NCBI GenBank assembly: GCA_937888485.1 | Contig: CALAQQ010000207.1 | Location: 1-10,561, forward strand | DNA: 10,561 nucleotides | DNA from: an uncultured Clostridia bacterium | Lineage (GTDB): Bacteria; Bacillota; Clostridia; Oscillospirales; Acutalibacteraceae | Reading direction: 5' to 3' | In this document: one piece after another, positions 1 through 7,075 of the stretch | Numbering within the stretch: position 1 is the first letter of the stretch | Layout: every line of letters begins with the position of its first letter | Made by a program: the position numbers and the translations under genes | Notes under the pieces: model-generated | Seen by the model: the letters and a program-made list of their open reading frames with translations, nothing else | The model's database searches: none | What the model was told of the DNA's origin: nothing

Positions 1-339
1 GTAATTATAGTAAACTTTAATGATTTGTCCATAAGTGTGGCAGATACCGATGATGCTATTAATAAATATTATGATTTATATTGTAATGGTACAAAAGATG
101 GAATATTATATACAGGCGGTGGAAGTACAGGTGCAGTAAGGGATTACTTTGCGCAACAAAGTGATAGTCTCTTTTTACCCAATTTTGATGTTATAGGTCC
201 CGTAACATTAGATAAACCCATGTCGTATTATGGCGCAAATTCTTCAGGTGGTAGTAAAGATGTTAACTTTAAAGAATTTTGTAGTTCTGCCATATCGCTT
301 GCAATGAATATTGAAAATGATTTTTTGAAACTACTGTAA
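1..339 (+). pseudogene. M6-family metallopeptidase fragment (5' cut by window edge, 3' truncated)
   Basis: The frame is open from base 1 (V-I-I-V-N-F-N-D...) to a TAA at 337-339, so the TTG at 25 is not a convincing start and the gene begins outside the window. The visible ~112 residues resemble the first part of the M6 (immune-inhibitor-A-like) secreted metalloprotease domain: a 'VIIVNFND' strand, a 'GSTGAVRDYF' segment, then 'PNFDVIGPVTL' and 'MSYYGANSSGG'. In that family the chain continues through an Asp-rich segment to a HExxH zinc site. Here it ends at 'NIENDFLKLL', where that segment should begin, and neither alternative frame downstream restores it. The fragment therefore cannot be an active protease. 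Codon use is visibly AT-rich (about one third GC in the first 60 bases, by eye) compared with the downstream genes. The family call is by remembered sequence pattern; the truncation is directly visible. Confidence 0.6.
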
Positions 340-357
340 AGTATCGGAGGAATAAAT

Positions 358-2538
358 ATGAAATTTATCAATTTTAAAGAAATAGCCAAAAGTCCGAGAA
401 TAGATAAACTTAAAGAAGCTTTATTTGCAGGCATGCCTGAAATAGAGTCAGACAGAGCTGTCCTTCTCACAGAAAGTTACAAGGAAACAGAGAACCTTCC
501 TATTATTGAAAGACGTGCCAAAGCACTTGCACATATACTTAAAAATATCCCTATTATCATAAGAGATAACGAACTTATTGTGGGACTTCAGACCAACCGT
601 CCTTTAAAACGCGGTGTCAACCCCTTTGGCGGTATGAGAATGGTGCGTCAGGCTTGCGAGGCTTACGGCTATAAACTCAGCCGCAAGGTTGAAGAAGAAT
701 TCAGATACAGAACCACCCATAACGACGGCGTTTTCCGTGCATATACCGACGAAATGCGTCAGGCACGCAAATGCCACGTTATAACAGGTCTTCCCGATGC
801 ATACGGCAGAGGCAGAATCATCGGCGACTACCGCAGAGTTGCTCTCTACGGTGTTGACAAGCTTATTGAAGAAAAGAAGAATGATAAGCATGAATTGACC
901 TATGCCGCTTTTAACACCGAGCAAATCCGTCTTGACGAGGAACTTTTCAGGCAGATATCTTTCCTCGGATATCTCAAGGAAATGGCAGCGATGTACGGAT
1001 TTGACATCAGTCAGCCTGCCTCCAATGCCCGTGAAGCAATTCAGTGGACTTATTTCGCATATCTCGGAGCTATCAAAGAGCAGAACGGTGCGGCAATGTC
1101 ACTCGGCAGAGTAAGCACATTTTTTGATATCTATATCGAAAGAGATATTGAAAACGGTATTCTTACCGAAGAAGATGCGCAGGAACTTATGGATGATTTC
1201 GTTATGAAGCTCCGTATCGCCCGTCATCTTCGTACTCCCGAATACAACGAACTTTTCGGCGGCGACCCGATGTGGATAACAGAGGCAGTCGGCGGTATGG
1301 GCGAAGACGGCAGAACTCTTGTTACAAAAAGCAGCTACCGTATGCTCAATACGCTTTATACTCTCGGCTCGTCACCCGAACCGAATCTTACCGTTCTCTG
1401 GTCAAACGCTCTTCCCGAAGGCTTCAAGAAATTCTGCGCAAAGGTTTCAAAGGATACAGATTCAATCCAGTATGAAAACGATGACGTTATGCGCCCGATT
1501 TACGGCGATGACTACGCAATTGCCTGCTGCGTTTCAGCAATGAAAATCGGTAAGCAGATGCAGTTCTTCGGTGCAAGATGCAACCTTGCAAAGCTTCTTC
1601 TTATCGCTATCAACGGCGGTTATGATACCACAAGCGGTATACATATCGGACCTCAGATGTCCGTAATGGACGGGGATAAGCTCGACTATGACGAGGTTAT
1701 GGAACGATTTGATATTTATATCAAATGGCTGAGCAATCTTTACGTTAACACAATGAATATCATTCATTATATGCATGATAAATATGCTTACGAAAAGATT
1801 CAGATGGCTCTCCATGACACAAAAGTTGAACGTTTCATGGCATTCGGTATTGCAGGTCTTTCGGTTGTTGCTGACTCACTCAGCGCAATCAAATTTGCAA
1901 ACGTTAAACCCATCAAGGATTCAAAGGGATTCATTTCCGAATTCAAAACAGAAGGCGATTTTCCGAAATACGGCAACGATGATGACAGAGTTGACCTCAT
2001 TGCAAAGGATATGGCTCACCGCATGATTACCGAGCTTCGCAAAACTCCCACCTACCGCCATGCAATCCATACCCTTTCCGTTCTTACAATCACATCAAAC
2101 GTTATGTACGGCAAGAACACAGGTGCTACTCCTGACGGCAGAAAAGCTTCCGCACCCTTTGCTCCCGGTGCAAATCCCATGCACAACAGAGAAGAAAACG
2201 GTGCACTTGCATCTCTCAACTCCGTTGCAAAAATCAGCTATGACGACTGCCGTGACGGCGTTTCAAACACCTTCTCAATCACTCCCGAAGCTCTTGGAAG
2301 AACCGATGAAGAAAGAGTTGACAACCTCGTTTCAATTCTTGACGGTTATTTCTCAAAAAATGCTCATCATATCAATGTTAACGTTCTCAACCGCGAAACA
2401 CTTATGAAGGCATACGAAAATCCCGAGGATTATCCCAACCTCACAATCCGTGTTTCAGGTTATGCGGTTAACTTTAACAAGCTTTCCCGCGAACAGCAGA
2501 GAGAAGTTATCAGCAGAACGTTCCACGAAGCAATATGA
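358..2538 (+). CDS. pflB: Pyruvate formate-lyase (formate C-acetyltransferase) with an atypical N-terminus
   Basis: This cytosolic glycyl radical enzyme converts pyruvate + CoA to acetyl-CoA + formate in anaerobic fermentation. From about residue 77 to the end it matches canonical PflB: 'GLPDAYGRGRIIGDYRRVAL', the active-site Trp at 306 (DPMW), the catalytic Cys pair C390-C391 in 'ACCVSAM', 'GKQMQFFGAR', and the C-terminal radical loop 'RVSGYAV' with G701. The paired cysteines argue against a diol dehydratase or choline lyase, which have one. It is 726 residues against about 740-760 usually, and the shortfall is at the N-terminus: residues 1-75 ('TESYKET', 'RRAKALAHIL', 'IIIRDNELIVG') look like the PFL2/glycerol-dehydratase branch instead of PflB. 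The start is ATG 358, with GGAGG at 346-350 (7 nt spacing). It overlaps the activase by 4 nt. No promoter is visible in the 18 nt after the upstream stop. The PFL call is very safe; function of the hybrid is uncertain. Confidence 0.93.
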   Translation: MKFINFKEIAKSPRIDKLKEALFAGMPEIESDRAVLLTESYKETENLPIIERRAKALAHILKNIPIIIRDNELIVGLQTNRPLKRGVNPFGGMRMVRQACEAYGYKLSRKVEEEFRYRTTHNDGVFRAYTDEMRQARKCHVITGLPDAYGRGRIIGDYRRVALYGVDKLIEEKKNDKHELTYAAFNTEQIRLDEELFRQISFLGYLKEMAAMYGFDISQPASNAREAIQWTYFAYLGAIKEQNGAAMSLGRVSTFFDIYIERDIENGILTEEDAQELMDDFVMKLRIARHLRTPEYNELFGGDPMWITEAVGGMGEDGRTLVTKSSYRMLNTLYTLGSSPEPNLTVLWSNALPEGFKKFCAKVSKDTDSIQYENDDVMRPIYGDDYAIACCVSAMKIGKQMQFFGARCNLAKLLLIAINGGYDTTSGIHIGPQMSVMDGDKLDYDEVMERFDIYIKWLSNLYVNTMNIIHYMHDKYAYEKIQMALHDTKVERFMAFGIAGLSVVADSLSAIKFANVKPIKDSKGFISEFKTEGDFPKYGNDDDRVDLIAKDMAHRMITELRKTPTYRHAIHTLSVLTITSNVMYGKNTGATPDGRKASAPFAPGANPMHNREENGALASLNSVAKISYDDCRDGVSNTFSITPEALGRTDEERVDNLVSILDGYFSKNAHHINVNVLNRETLMKAYENPEDYPNLTIRVSGYAVNFNKLSREQQREVISRTFHEAI
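571..597 (+). other. Apparent mosaic junction inside the formate-lyase gene
   Basis: Codons 72-80 read E-L-I-V-G-L-Q-T-N. To the left the protein follows glycerol-dehydratase-type glycyl radical enzymes (family pattern 'IRD.ELIVG'); to the right it follows PflB (family pattern '.KIVGLQT..PLKR'). The I-V-G core, and a T two positions on, are common to both branches, so the switch sits at a homologous position and keeps the frame. The position is deduced from remembered family patterns, without an alignment. Confidence 0.6.
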
Positions 2539-3233
2539 CGGGAAGAATACACTCAATACAAAGTCTTGCAGCCTCGGACGGTCCGGGGCTGCGTTTTGCG
2601 GTTTTTATGCAGGGTTGCCCCTTGAGATGCGGTTGTTGCCATAATCCCGACACATGGGATTTCGGCGGCGGAAAAGAACACACCGCAGAAGAAATCGTTC
2701 AGAAGGCTTCAAGATACAAAAGCTATTTCGGAAGCAAAGGCGGAATCACCGTTTCCGGCGGCGAACCTCTTATGCAATCGGATTTTGTGAGTGAGATTTT
2801 TAAACTTTCTCATAACGAGGGTATAAACACCTGCCTCGACACATCGGGCTGCGTTTTAAATGATGAGGTTAAGAATCTTCTGAAGCATACCGACCGTGTT
2901 CTGCTCGATATAAAATATACCGACGGTGAATTATACAAAAATCATGTCGGCTGTGAGATAGAAAAAACTCTTGATTTTCTTGATTATCTTAACAAAGAAA
3001 ACATCCCCGTTACACTGCGTCAGGTTATTATTCCGACACTCAACGATAACGAGGATAATATAAAAAAGCTCAAAGAAATTGCAGACAAGCATGAATGCGT
3101 TGACAAAATCGAGCTTCTTCCGTTCAGAAAGCTTTGTCAGATAAAATATGACAACATGGGAATCGCATTTCCGTTCAAAGATATCCCCGAACCTTCAAAA
3201 GAAACCATGGAAAAACTTGAAGAAATCTTATAA
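2535..3233 (+). CDS. pflA: Pyruvate formate-lyase activating enzyme (radical SAM)
   Basis: This radical-SAM enzyme uses S-adenosylmethionine and a [4Fe-4S] cluster to abstract a hydrogen from the PFL glycine (here G701 of the upstream protein), producing the active glycyl radical. The cluster motif CxxxCxxC is C28-x3-C32-x2-C35 in 'GCPLRCGCCHNPDTW'; C34 is an extra cysteine within the motif. Other PflA hallmarks are 'SDGPGLRF' near the N-terminus, 'GGITVSGGEPLMQ' (SAM-binding GGE) near residue 75, 'CLDTSGC', and 'VLLDIKYTD' followed by 'TLRQVIIPTLND'. The length of 232 residues is normal for the short PflA type, with no added ferredoxin domain. The ATG overlaps the PFL stop as ATGA (2535-2538) and has no strong Shine-Dalgarno of its own, which suggests translational coupling. 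A hairpin terminator follows 5 nt after the stop. Confidence 0.95.
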   Translation: MTGRIHSIQSLAASDGPGLRFAVFMQGCPLRCGCCHNPDTWDFGGGKEHTAEEIVQKASRYKSYFGSKGGITVSGGEPLMQSDFVSEIFKLSHNEGINTCLDTSGCVLNDEVKNLLKHTDRVLLDIKYTDGELYKNHVGCEIEKTLDFLDYLNKENIPVTLRQVIIPTLNDNEDNIKKLKEIADKHECVDKIELLPFRKLCQIKYDNMGIAFPFKDIPEPSKETMEKLEEIL

Positions 3234-3238
3234 GCAAT

Positions 3239-3269
3239 AAAGGATGTACCATTCTGAGGTACATCCTTT
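3239..3269. terminator. Bidirectional hairpin terminator between convergent operons
   Basis: A perfect 12-bp inverted repeat (AAAGGATGTACC at 3239-3250, GGTACATCCTTT at 3258-3269) encloses a 7-nt loop. An additional T follows on the plus strand, and an A-rich flank at 3236-3240 gives a short U-run on the minus strand. It lies between the stop of pflA (3233) and the stop of the convergent SDR gene (3277), so it probably ends both transcripts. Confidence 0.85.
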
Positions 3270-3276
3270 TATTAAT

Positions 3277-4080
3277 TTATACAGTTAAAAGTCCTGCGTC
3301 AAGAACGAACTGTGAGCCCGTTGCATAGCGTGCCTTGTCGCTTGCGAGATAATCAACAAGATGAGCAACATCTTCGGGTTCAATCCAGGGAACGGGAAGA
3401 AGATTACCCGCCGAACGCTCTGCAATTTCAAGAGGCGTAGAGCCTTCAAGCTCTGCAAGACCGTCATTCATCGGAGTGTTAACGCCTGTGGGATGAATGC
3501 TTACAACACGAATGTTGTGGGGTGCAAGTTCAATTGCCCAAGCTTTTGTAAGACCTGTGAGACCCCATTTTGAAGCTGTGTAGTGTGAAAGTCTGTTGCC
3601 GCCTCTGAGACCCATTGTCGAAGAGTTATTGATGATAACGCCGCTCTTCGCCTTGATCATGTGGGGTGCAACTCTGCGTGTTACGATGAAGGGTCCTTTG
3701 AGGTTGATATCAATCATTGCATCCCATTCTTCATCGGTCATTTCTGTGATGGGAGCATATGCACAAATACCTGCATTATTGAAAAGAATATCAATCTTGC
3801 CGAAGGTTTTGATTGCTTCGTCAACTGCTGCTGTTACGGATGCATCGTCTCTTACGTCACCTGTTGCGATAACAGCTCTTCTGCCGAGAGCTTCAATTTC
3901 AGCCTTGAGACTGATAAGCTCATCGCTTGTGCCGAATGAATATGCGGGATATTCAATCTTCTTTGCAACGTCAAACGCAACGATATCCGCACCCTTTGCC
4001 GCAAGTGAAAGAGCAACCGCTCTGCCCTGTCCGTGTGCCGCACCTGTTATAAACGCAACTTTGTTATCAAAATCACCCAT
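3277..4080 (-). CDS. SDR-family NAD-dependent dehydrogenase (mycofactocin-associated type)
   Basis: This is a cytosolic short-chain dehydrogenase/reductase that probably oxidises a secondary alcohol or reduces a ketone; the substrate is unknown. Classical SDR features are all present: the dinucleotide-binding TGxxxGxG as 'TGAAHGQG' (12-19), D37 at the end of the second strand (favours NAD over NADP), N101-N102-A-G, N126, S154, and Y167xxxK171 in 'HYTASK'. It carries an insertion of about 20 residues between the second and third strands ('IEYPAYSFGTSDELISLKAE', 42-61), then 'LGRRAVIATGDVRD', and near the end 'VPWIEPEDVAHLV'. This layout is characteristic of the mycofactocin-coupled/carveol-dehydrogenase SDR subgroup, whose members hold NAD tightly. 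The length of 267 is normal. It is the last gene of the operon; ATG 4080 is 1 nt after the upstream stop, with an AGGAGAT ribosome site inside that gene's end. SDR is certain, subgroup likely, substrate unknown. Confidence 0.9.
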   Translation of the reverse strand: MGDFDNKVAFITGAAHGQGRAVALSLAAKGADIVAFDVAKKIEYPAYSFGTSDELISLKAEIEALGRRAVIATGDVRDDASVTAAVDEAIKTFGKIDILFNNAGICAYAPITEMTDEEWDAMIDINLKGPFIVTRRVAPHMIKAKSGVIINNSSTMGLRGGNRLSHYTASKWGLTGLTKAWAIELAPHNIRVVSIHPTGVNTPMNDGLAELEGSTPLEIAERSAGNLLPVPWIEPEDVAHLVDYLASDKARYATGSQFVLDAGLLTV

Positions 4081-4081
4081 T

Positions 4082-4615
4082 TTAATTATCTCCTTTTTTC
4101 TGATAATTTATAAGAACTTCATCAAGGGGAACTCTTGCAACTGTATTGAAAAGGTTTGTTGCGTACATAATTCCCGCAAATGAAATAAGAAGCACTATTT
4201 CTTCAACCGAGAACTTTTCCGCAAGGGCAATATAAATCTCCTTGGGAATATGATGAGGGTCGGATGTTATAGCCGCACCGAATTTTGTCAGAAGCTTTTC
4301 TGTTTCGGTAAGGGTCGGATTATCGGGGTCATCACCCGAATCCACAAGAATCTTTCTGAAAAATGTTGAGCAGATAAGGCAATCATTGCCCGTCGAAATA
4401 GCGAGAGAAAAGATCGAAATCGCTCTTTCTCCGATAACGGGTACAAGCTGGTCATAAAGAGTATACCACTCCATATACGCTTTGAAAGCAGGAACATTGT
4501 GAAGAAGAGTTCTCTTCATGTTGGTTATTCTGCCATGCTTTGCAATCTGGTCTTCATATTCCCTTCTGACTTCCTCGCTCGCGCCTTCATACTCTGTCAT
4601 AGGTAAATAAGCCAT
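4082..4615 (-). CDS. Carboxymuconolactone decarboxylase / AhpD-like family protein
   Basis: This all-helical protein of 177 residues belongs to the AhpD-like superfamily, which includes gamma-carboxymuconolactone decarboxylases, alkylhydroperoxidase-D-type thiol enzymes and many uncharacterised proteins. The signature is the 'ISTGNDCLICSTFF' segment, with the CxxC pair at C79 and C82. In AhpD-type enzymes the pattern is usually CxxCxxxH; here position 86 is Phe, so the proton-relay His is absent and classical AhpD peroxidase chemistry is doubtful. The N-terminal ~70 residues ('LHNVPAFKAYMEWYTLYDQL') match the helix preceding the core in family members. AGGAGAT lies upstream of ATG 4615, about 22 nt after the GH3 stop, and the SDR follows 1 nt after its own stop. 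The 1-nt spacing suggests the two proteins act in the same pathway. Family call strong, activity unknown. Confidence 0.82.
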   Translation of the reverse strand: MAYLPMTEYEGASEEVRREYEDQIAKHGRITNMKRTLLHNVPAFKAYMEWYTLYDQLVPVIGERAISIFSLAISTGNDCLICSTFFRKILVDSGDDPDNPTLTETEKLLTKFGAAITSDPHHIPKEIYIALAEKFSVEEIVLLISFAGIMYATNLFNTVARVPLDEVLINYQKKGDN

Positions 4616-4637
4616 GATTTATATCTCCTTTATAGTT

Positions 4638-7058
4638 TTATCTTTCCATAGCACTGCTGTTCATAACAAAATTAAGAATATGCATTGCATTCTGCTGAAG
4701 CTCGCCGACGGTTATGCCGTTTTCTGCGGCAATGCCCTTTTTAATTGAACCGTCGGGTTTGCGTACGCCTGCTCTGTTTCCGCCGGGCATAAGAACATTT
4801 ACGCCCGCACGGACTCTGTAAGCCTGGTCTTTGATTTGAGGGAATTCGGGTGACTTTGAGGAACGCATCCACCAGTCAGTCATAATGTTGCCCTTATATC
4901 CCCATTCCTCGCGGAGAATACGGACGCAGAGCTCATAATTATAATGACCCCACACACCGTTTATCTTATTATAGGATGTCATAATATTCTGCGGATTTGC
5001 AGTTTTAACGCAGATTTCAAATCCTTTGAGATAGATTTCACGCAGCGCTCTTTCAGAAACTCTTGAGTCATTATAAATTCGGTTGGTTTCCTGATTATTG
5101 CAGGCAAAATGCTTCGGACAAGCCGATACTCCCGCAGACTGAACACCTTTTACAAACGCAGATGCCATAACGCCTGTTACATAGGGGTCTTCAGAGAAAT
5201 ACTCGAAATTTCTGCCGCAGAGAGGACTGCGGTGGATATTCATGCCGGGTGCAAGAAGAACATCCGAGCCTACTCTTATCATCTCCTTACCGACAAGAGA
5301 ATAAAGCTTTTCAACAAGTTCGGGATTCCATGTACATGCAAGCTCTGTTGCATTGGGAAGAAGAGATGCACCTGAATTTATTCTGATACCCGAAGGTCCG
5401 TCTGTTGTCGTTACAGCAGGAACACCCTTTTCCCGAAGCGAGGGAAGAACACCGCCGAAAGTGCCTGCATTACCTGCCGCACCGAGAGGACTGTTCATAA
5501 CATAGTCGCCTCTGCTTATTGCTTCAAGCTCATCAAAATCAAGCTGGGCAACAAACTGCTGCATAGTGATTTTTCCGCTCTTTACATCGGAAAGCTTATA
5601 ACCTCTGTCTCCCGTCTGAAGAAGTGTTTCGGGAACATTATCAAGAATAATCTCTTTGAGGTCATATTTGACAGTATTGACAGGCGCTTTCTGAATCGCA
5701 CCGTTCATGAATTTGATTCTGTCAAAAGCTTCGGCAGGTGCACAGACCTGCTTGCATCTTCTGACAATCTCGTTCTTATCCTGCTCATATTCACAGCAAA
5801 GCAAAGCTGAACGGACATCAGTGCCGAGATAAATTTTATATGTACCCTTTTCAAGGATATATGCATATTCAAGTTCATCATCATATGATGACATATCCTC
5901 AACATTGAAAGAAAGAGTTACTTTCTCTGTTTCACCTGGTAAGAGTTTATTTGTTTTTGCAAATCTTATAAGCTCTCTTGAAGGCTTACCGAGTCTGCCG
6001 CAAGGAGCTTCATAATAAAGCTGAAGAACTTCTTTTCCAGAATAATCGCCGACATTTTTGACATCTGCGCTTACGGTAAGGGTTTTGCGTTCACATCTGC
6101 ATTCAACATTTTCAATTGAGAAATCGGTATAACCGAGACCGAAACCGAAGGGATAGAGAACTCTGTCTTTCGCAAAAGTTTCAAGACCTCTGTAACCGAC
6201 ATAAATATCTTCGGTGTAATTATTGAATTTCTTATCACCGAAATCCTTGCTCGATGTATAATCATCAAAGCTCTTTGCAATTGTGTCGGTCAGTTTGCCG
6301 CTCGGTGAAACATCACCCGAAAGGACATCTGCAATTGCGTTGCCGCTTTCCATACCCGACTGCCAGACATAGAGAATTGAAGAAATCTTATCGCCGTAAG
6401 CATCTATTTCAGACATATCCATAATGCCGCCGCAGTTGAGAAGAAGAACAACCTTTTTGAATTCGGCTGTAACCGAATCAAGAAGCTGTTTTTCAATATC
6501 AGTGAGATAATAGCTTCCCTTTTCAAGCTTGTTTTCTCTGTCCTCGCCTGCCGATCTGCCGATAACAACAATTGCGGTATCTGACATTGAAGCGGCTGTT
6601 CTTGCCATTGAAAAATCAATGGGCATTTCGTCATAGCACATCGGCCAATTTCCCCAGAAGCCGTCATCAACAGGATTTGCATCGCCCCATTTTTCATAGG
6701 TTGTTGCGAGAAGCTCATTAATTGCAATTTTTCCGTTATTACGAAGACCTTTCATGAGGCTGACTTTATAAGGCACTTTTACGTCACCACCCGAGCCGTA
6801 GCCTACATAGAAATAATCGTTCTGCACTCTGCCGAAAACAGAAACAACTCTGTCTGGGGTTATCGGCAAAACTTTATTTATATTTTTGAGCATAACAATA
6901 CCCTCTGCACCCGTTTCACGGCAAAGAGCAATCATTTCCTTATCGGGAACAAAATCTTTACCGAGTGAGCCGTCGGAAGTGCCCTGAGAGGTTGCGGCAG
7001 TAACGTAGTTTACAACCTTACCGACTGTTTTGAATATCTTTTTCTTAAGTTTACCCAT
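4638..7058 (-). CDS. Glycoside hydrolase family 3 beta-glycosidase, inverted domain order
   Basis: This retaining exo-beta-glycosidase probably acts on beta-glucosides or related oligosaccharides or glycosides. The domains are permuted relative to the usual GH3 order. The alpha/beta sandwich (GH3 C-domain) comes first at about 45-310 ('GAEGIVMLKN', 50-59; 'YPFGFGLGYT'). A fibronectin-III-like domain follows at about 320-415 ('GKEVLQLYYEAP', 'GKPSRELIRF'). The TIM barrel comes last at about 500-790, with 'TTDGPSGIRI' (D553), 'PKHFACNNQE' (K649-H650) and the nucleophile D728 in 'NIMTDWW'. E172 in 'GEDRE' lies where the general acid/base is found. This order is known from rumen Firmicutes beta-glucosidases (Ruminococcus albus, Butyrivibrio) and is therefore not a rearrangement artefact. 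The basic N-terminus is not followed by a hydrophobic core, so it is likely cytosolic. ATG 7058 has GGGGTG 6 nt upstream and starts 17 nt after the GH43 stop. Exact sugar specificity cannot be read. Confidence 0.93.
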   Translation of the reverse strand: MGKLKKKIFKTVGKVVNYVTAATSQGTSDGSLGKDFVPDKEMIALCRETGAEGIVMLKNINKVLPITPDRVVSVFGRVQNDYFYVGYGSGGDVKVPYKVSLMKGLRNNGKIAINELLATTYEKWGDANPVDDGFWGNWPMCYDEMPIDFSMARTAASMSDTAIVVIGRSAGEDRENKLEKGSYYLTDIEKQLLDSVTAEFKKVVLLLNCGGIMDMSEIDAYGDKISSILYVWQSGMESGNAIADVLSGDVSPSGKLTDTIAKSFDDYTSSKDFGDKKFNNYTEDIYVGYRGLETFAKDRVLYPFGFGLGYTDFSIENVECRCERKTLTVSADVKNVGDYSGKEVLQLYYEAPCGRLGKPSRELIRFAKTNKLLPGETEKVTLSFNVEDMSSYDDELEYAYILEKGTYKIYLGTDVRSALLCCEYEQDKNEIVRRCKQVCAPAEAFDRIKFMNGAIQKAPVNTVKYDLKEIILDNVPETLLQTGDRGYKLSDVKSGKITMQQFVAQLDFDELEAISRGDYVMNSPLGAAGNAGTFGGVLPSLREKGVPAVTTTDGPSGIRINSGASLLPNATELACTWNPELVEKLYSLVGKEMIRVGSDVLLAPGMNIHRSPLCGRNFEYFSEDPYVTGVMASAFVKGVQSAGVSACPKHFACNNQETNRIYNDSRVSERALREIYLKGFEICVKTANPQNIMTSYNKINGVWGHYNYELCVRILREEWGYKGNIMTDWWMRSSKSPEFPQIKDQAYRVRAGVNVLMPGGNRAGVRKPDGSIKKGIAAENGITVGELQQNAMHILNFVMNSSAMER

Positions 7059-7075
7059 ATTTTCACCCCAAAGAA

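Noticed and set aside
25..339. TTG at 25 as a true start giving a complete 104-residue protein
   Set aside because: The frame and the M6-like similarity ('VIIVNFND') continue upstream of it to base 1, and no ribosome site precedes the TTG.
358..2538. Choline trimethylamine-lyase, glycerol dehydratase or other diol-type glycyl radical enzyme
   Set aside because: The body of the protein has the PFL-specific adjacent cysteines C390-C391 and PflB motifs throughout; only the N-terminus resembles the other branch.
2535..3233. Extra cysteine C34 in the PflA cluster motif as a sign of a different radical-SAM family
   Set aside because: The standard CxxxCxxC (C28, C32, C35) is intact, the remaining motifs are PflA, and the gene overlaps pfl.
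3596..4183. Long 195-residue open frame on the plus strand opposite the SDR and CMD genes
   Set aside because: It lies antisense to two genes with intact family motifs, shows no recognisable domain and has no ribosome site; it is a codon-bias shadow.
4638..7058. Reversed GH3 domains considered as another rearrangement or chimera
   Set aside because: The arrangement is an established GH3 variant in rumen Firmicutes, and all motifs are intact in one frame with uniform codon use.
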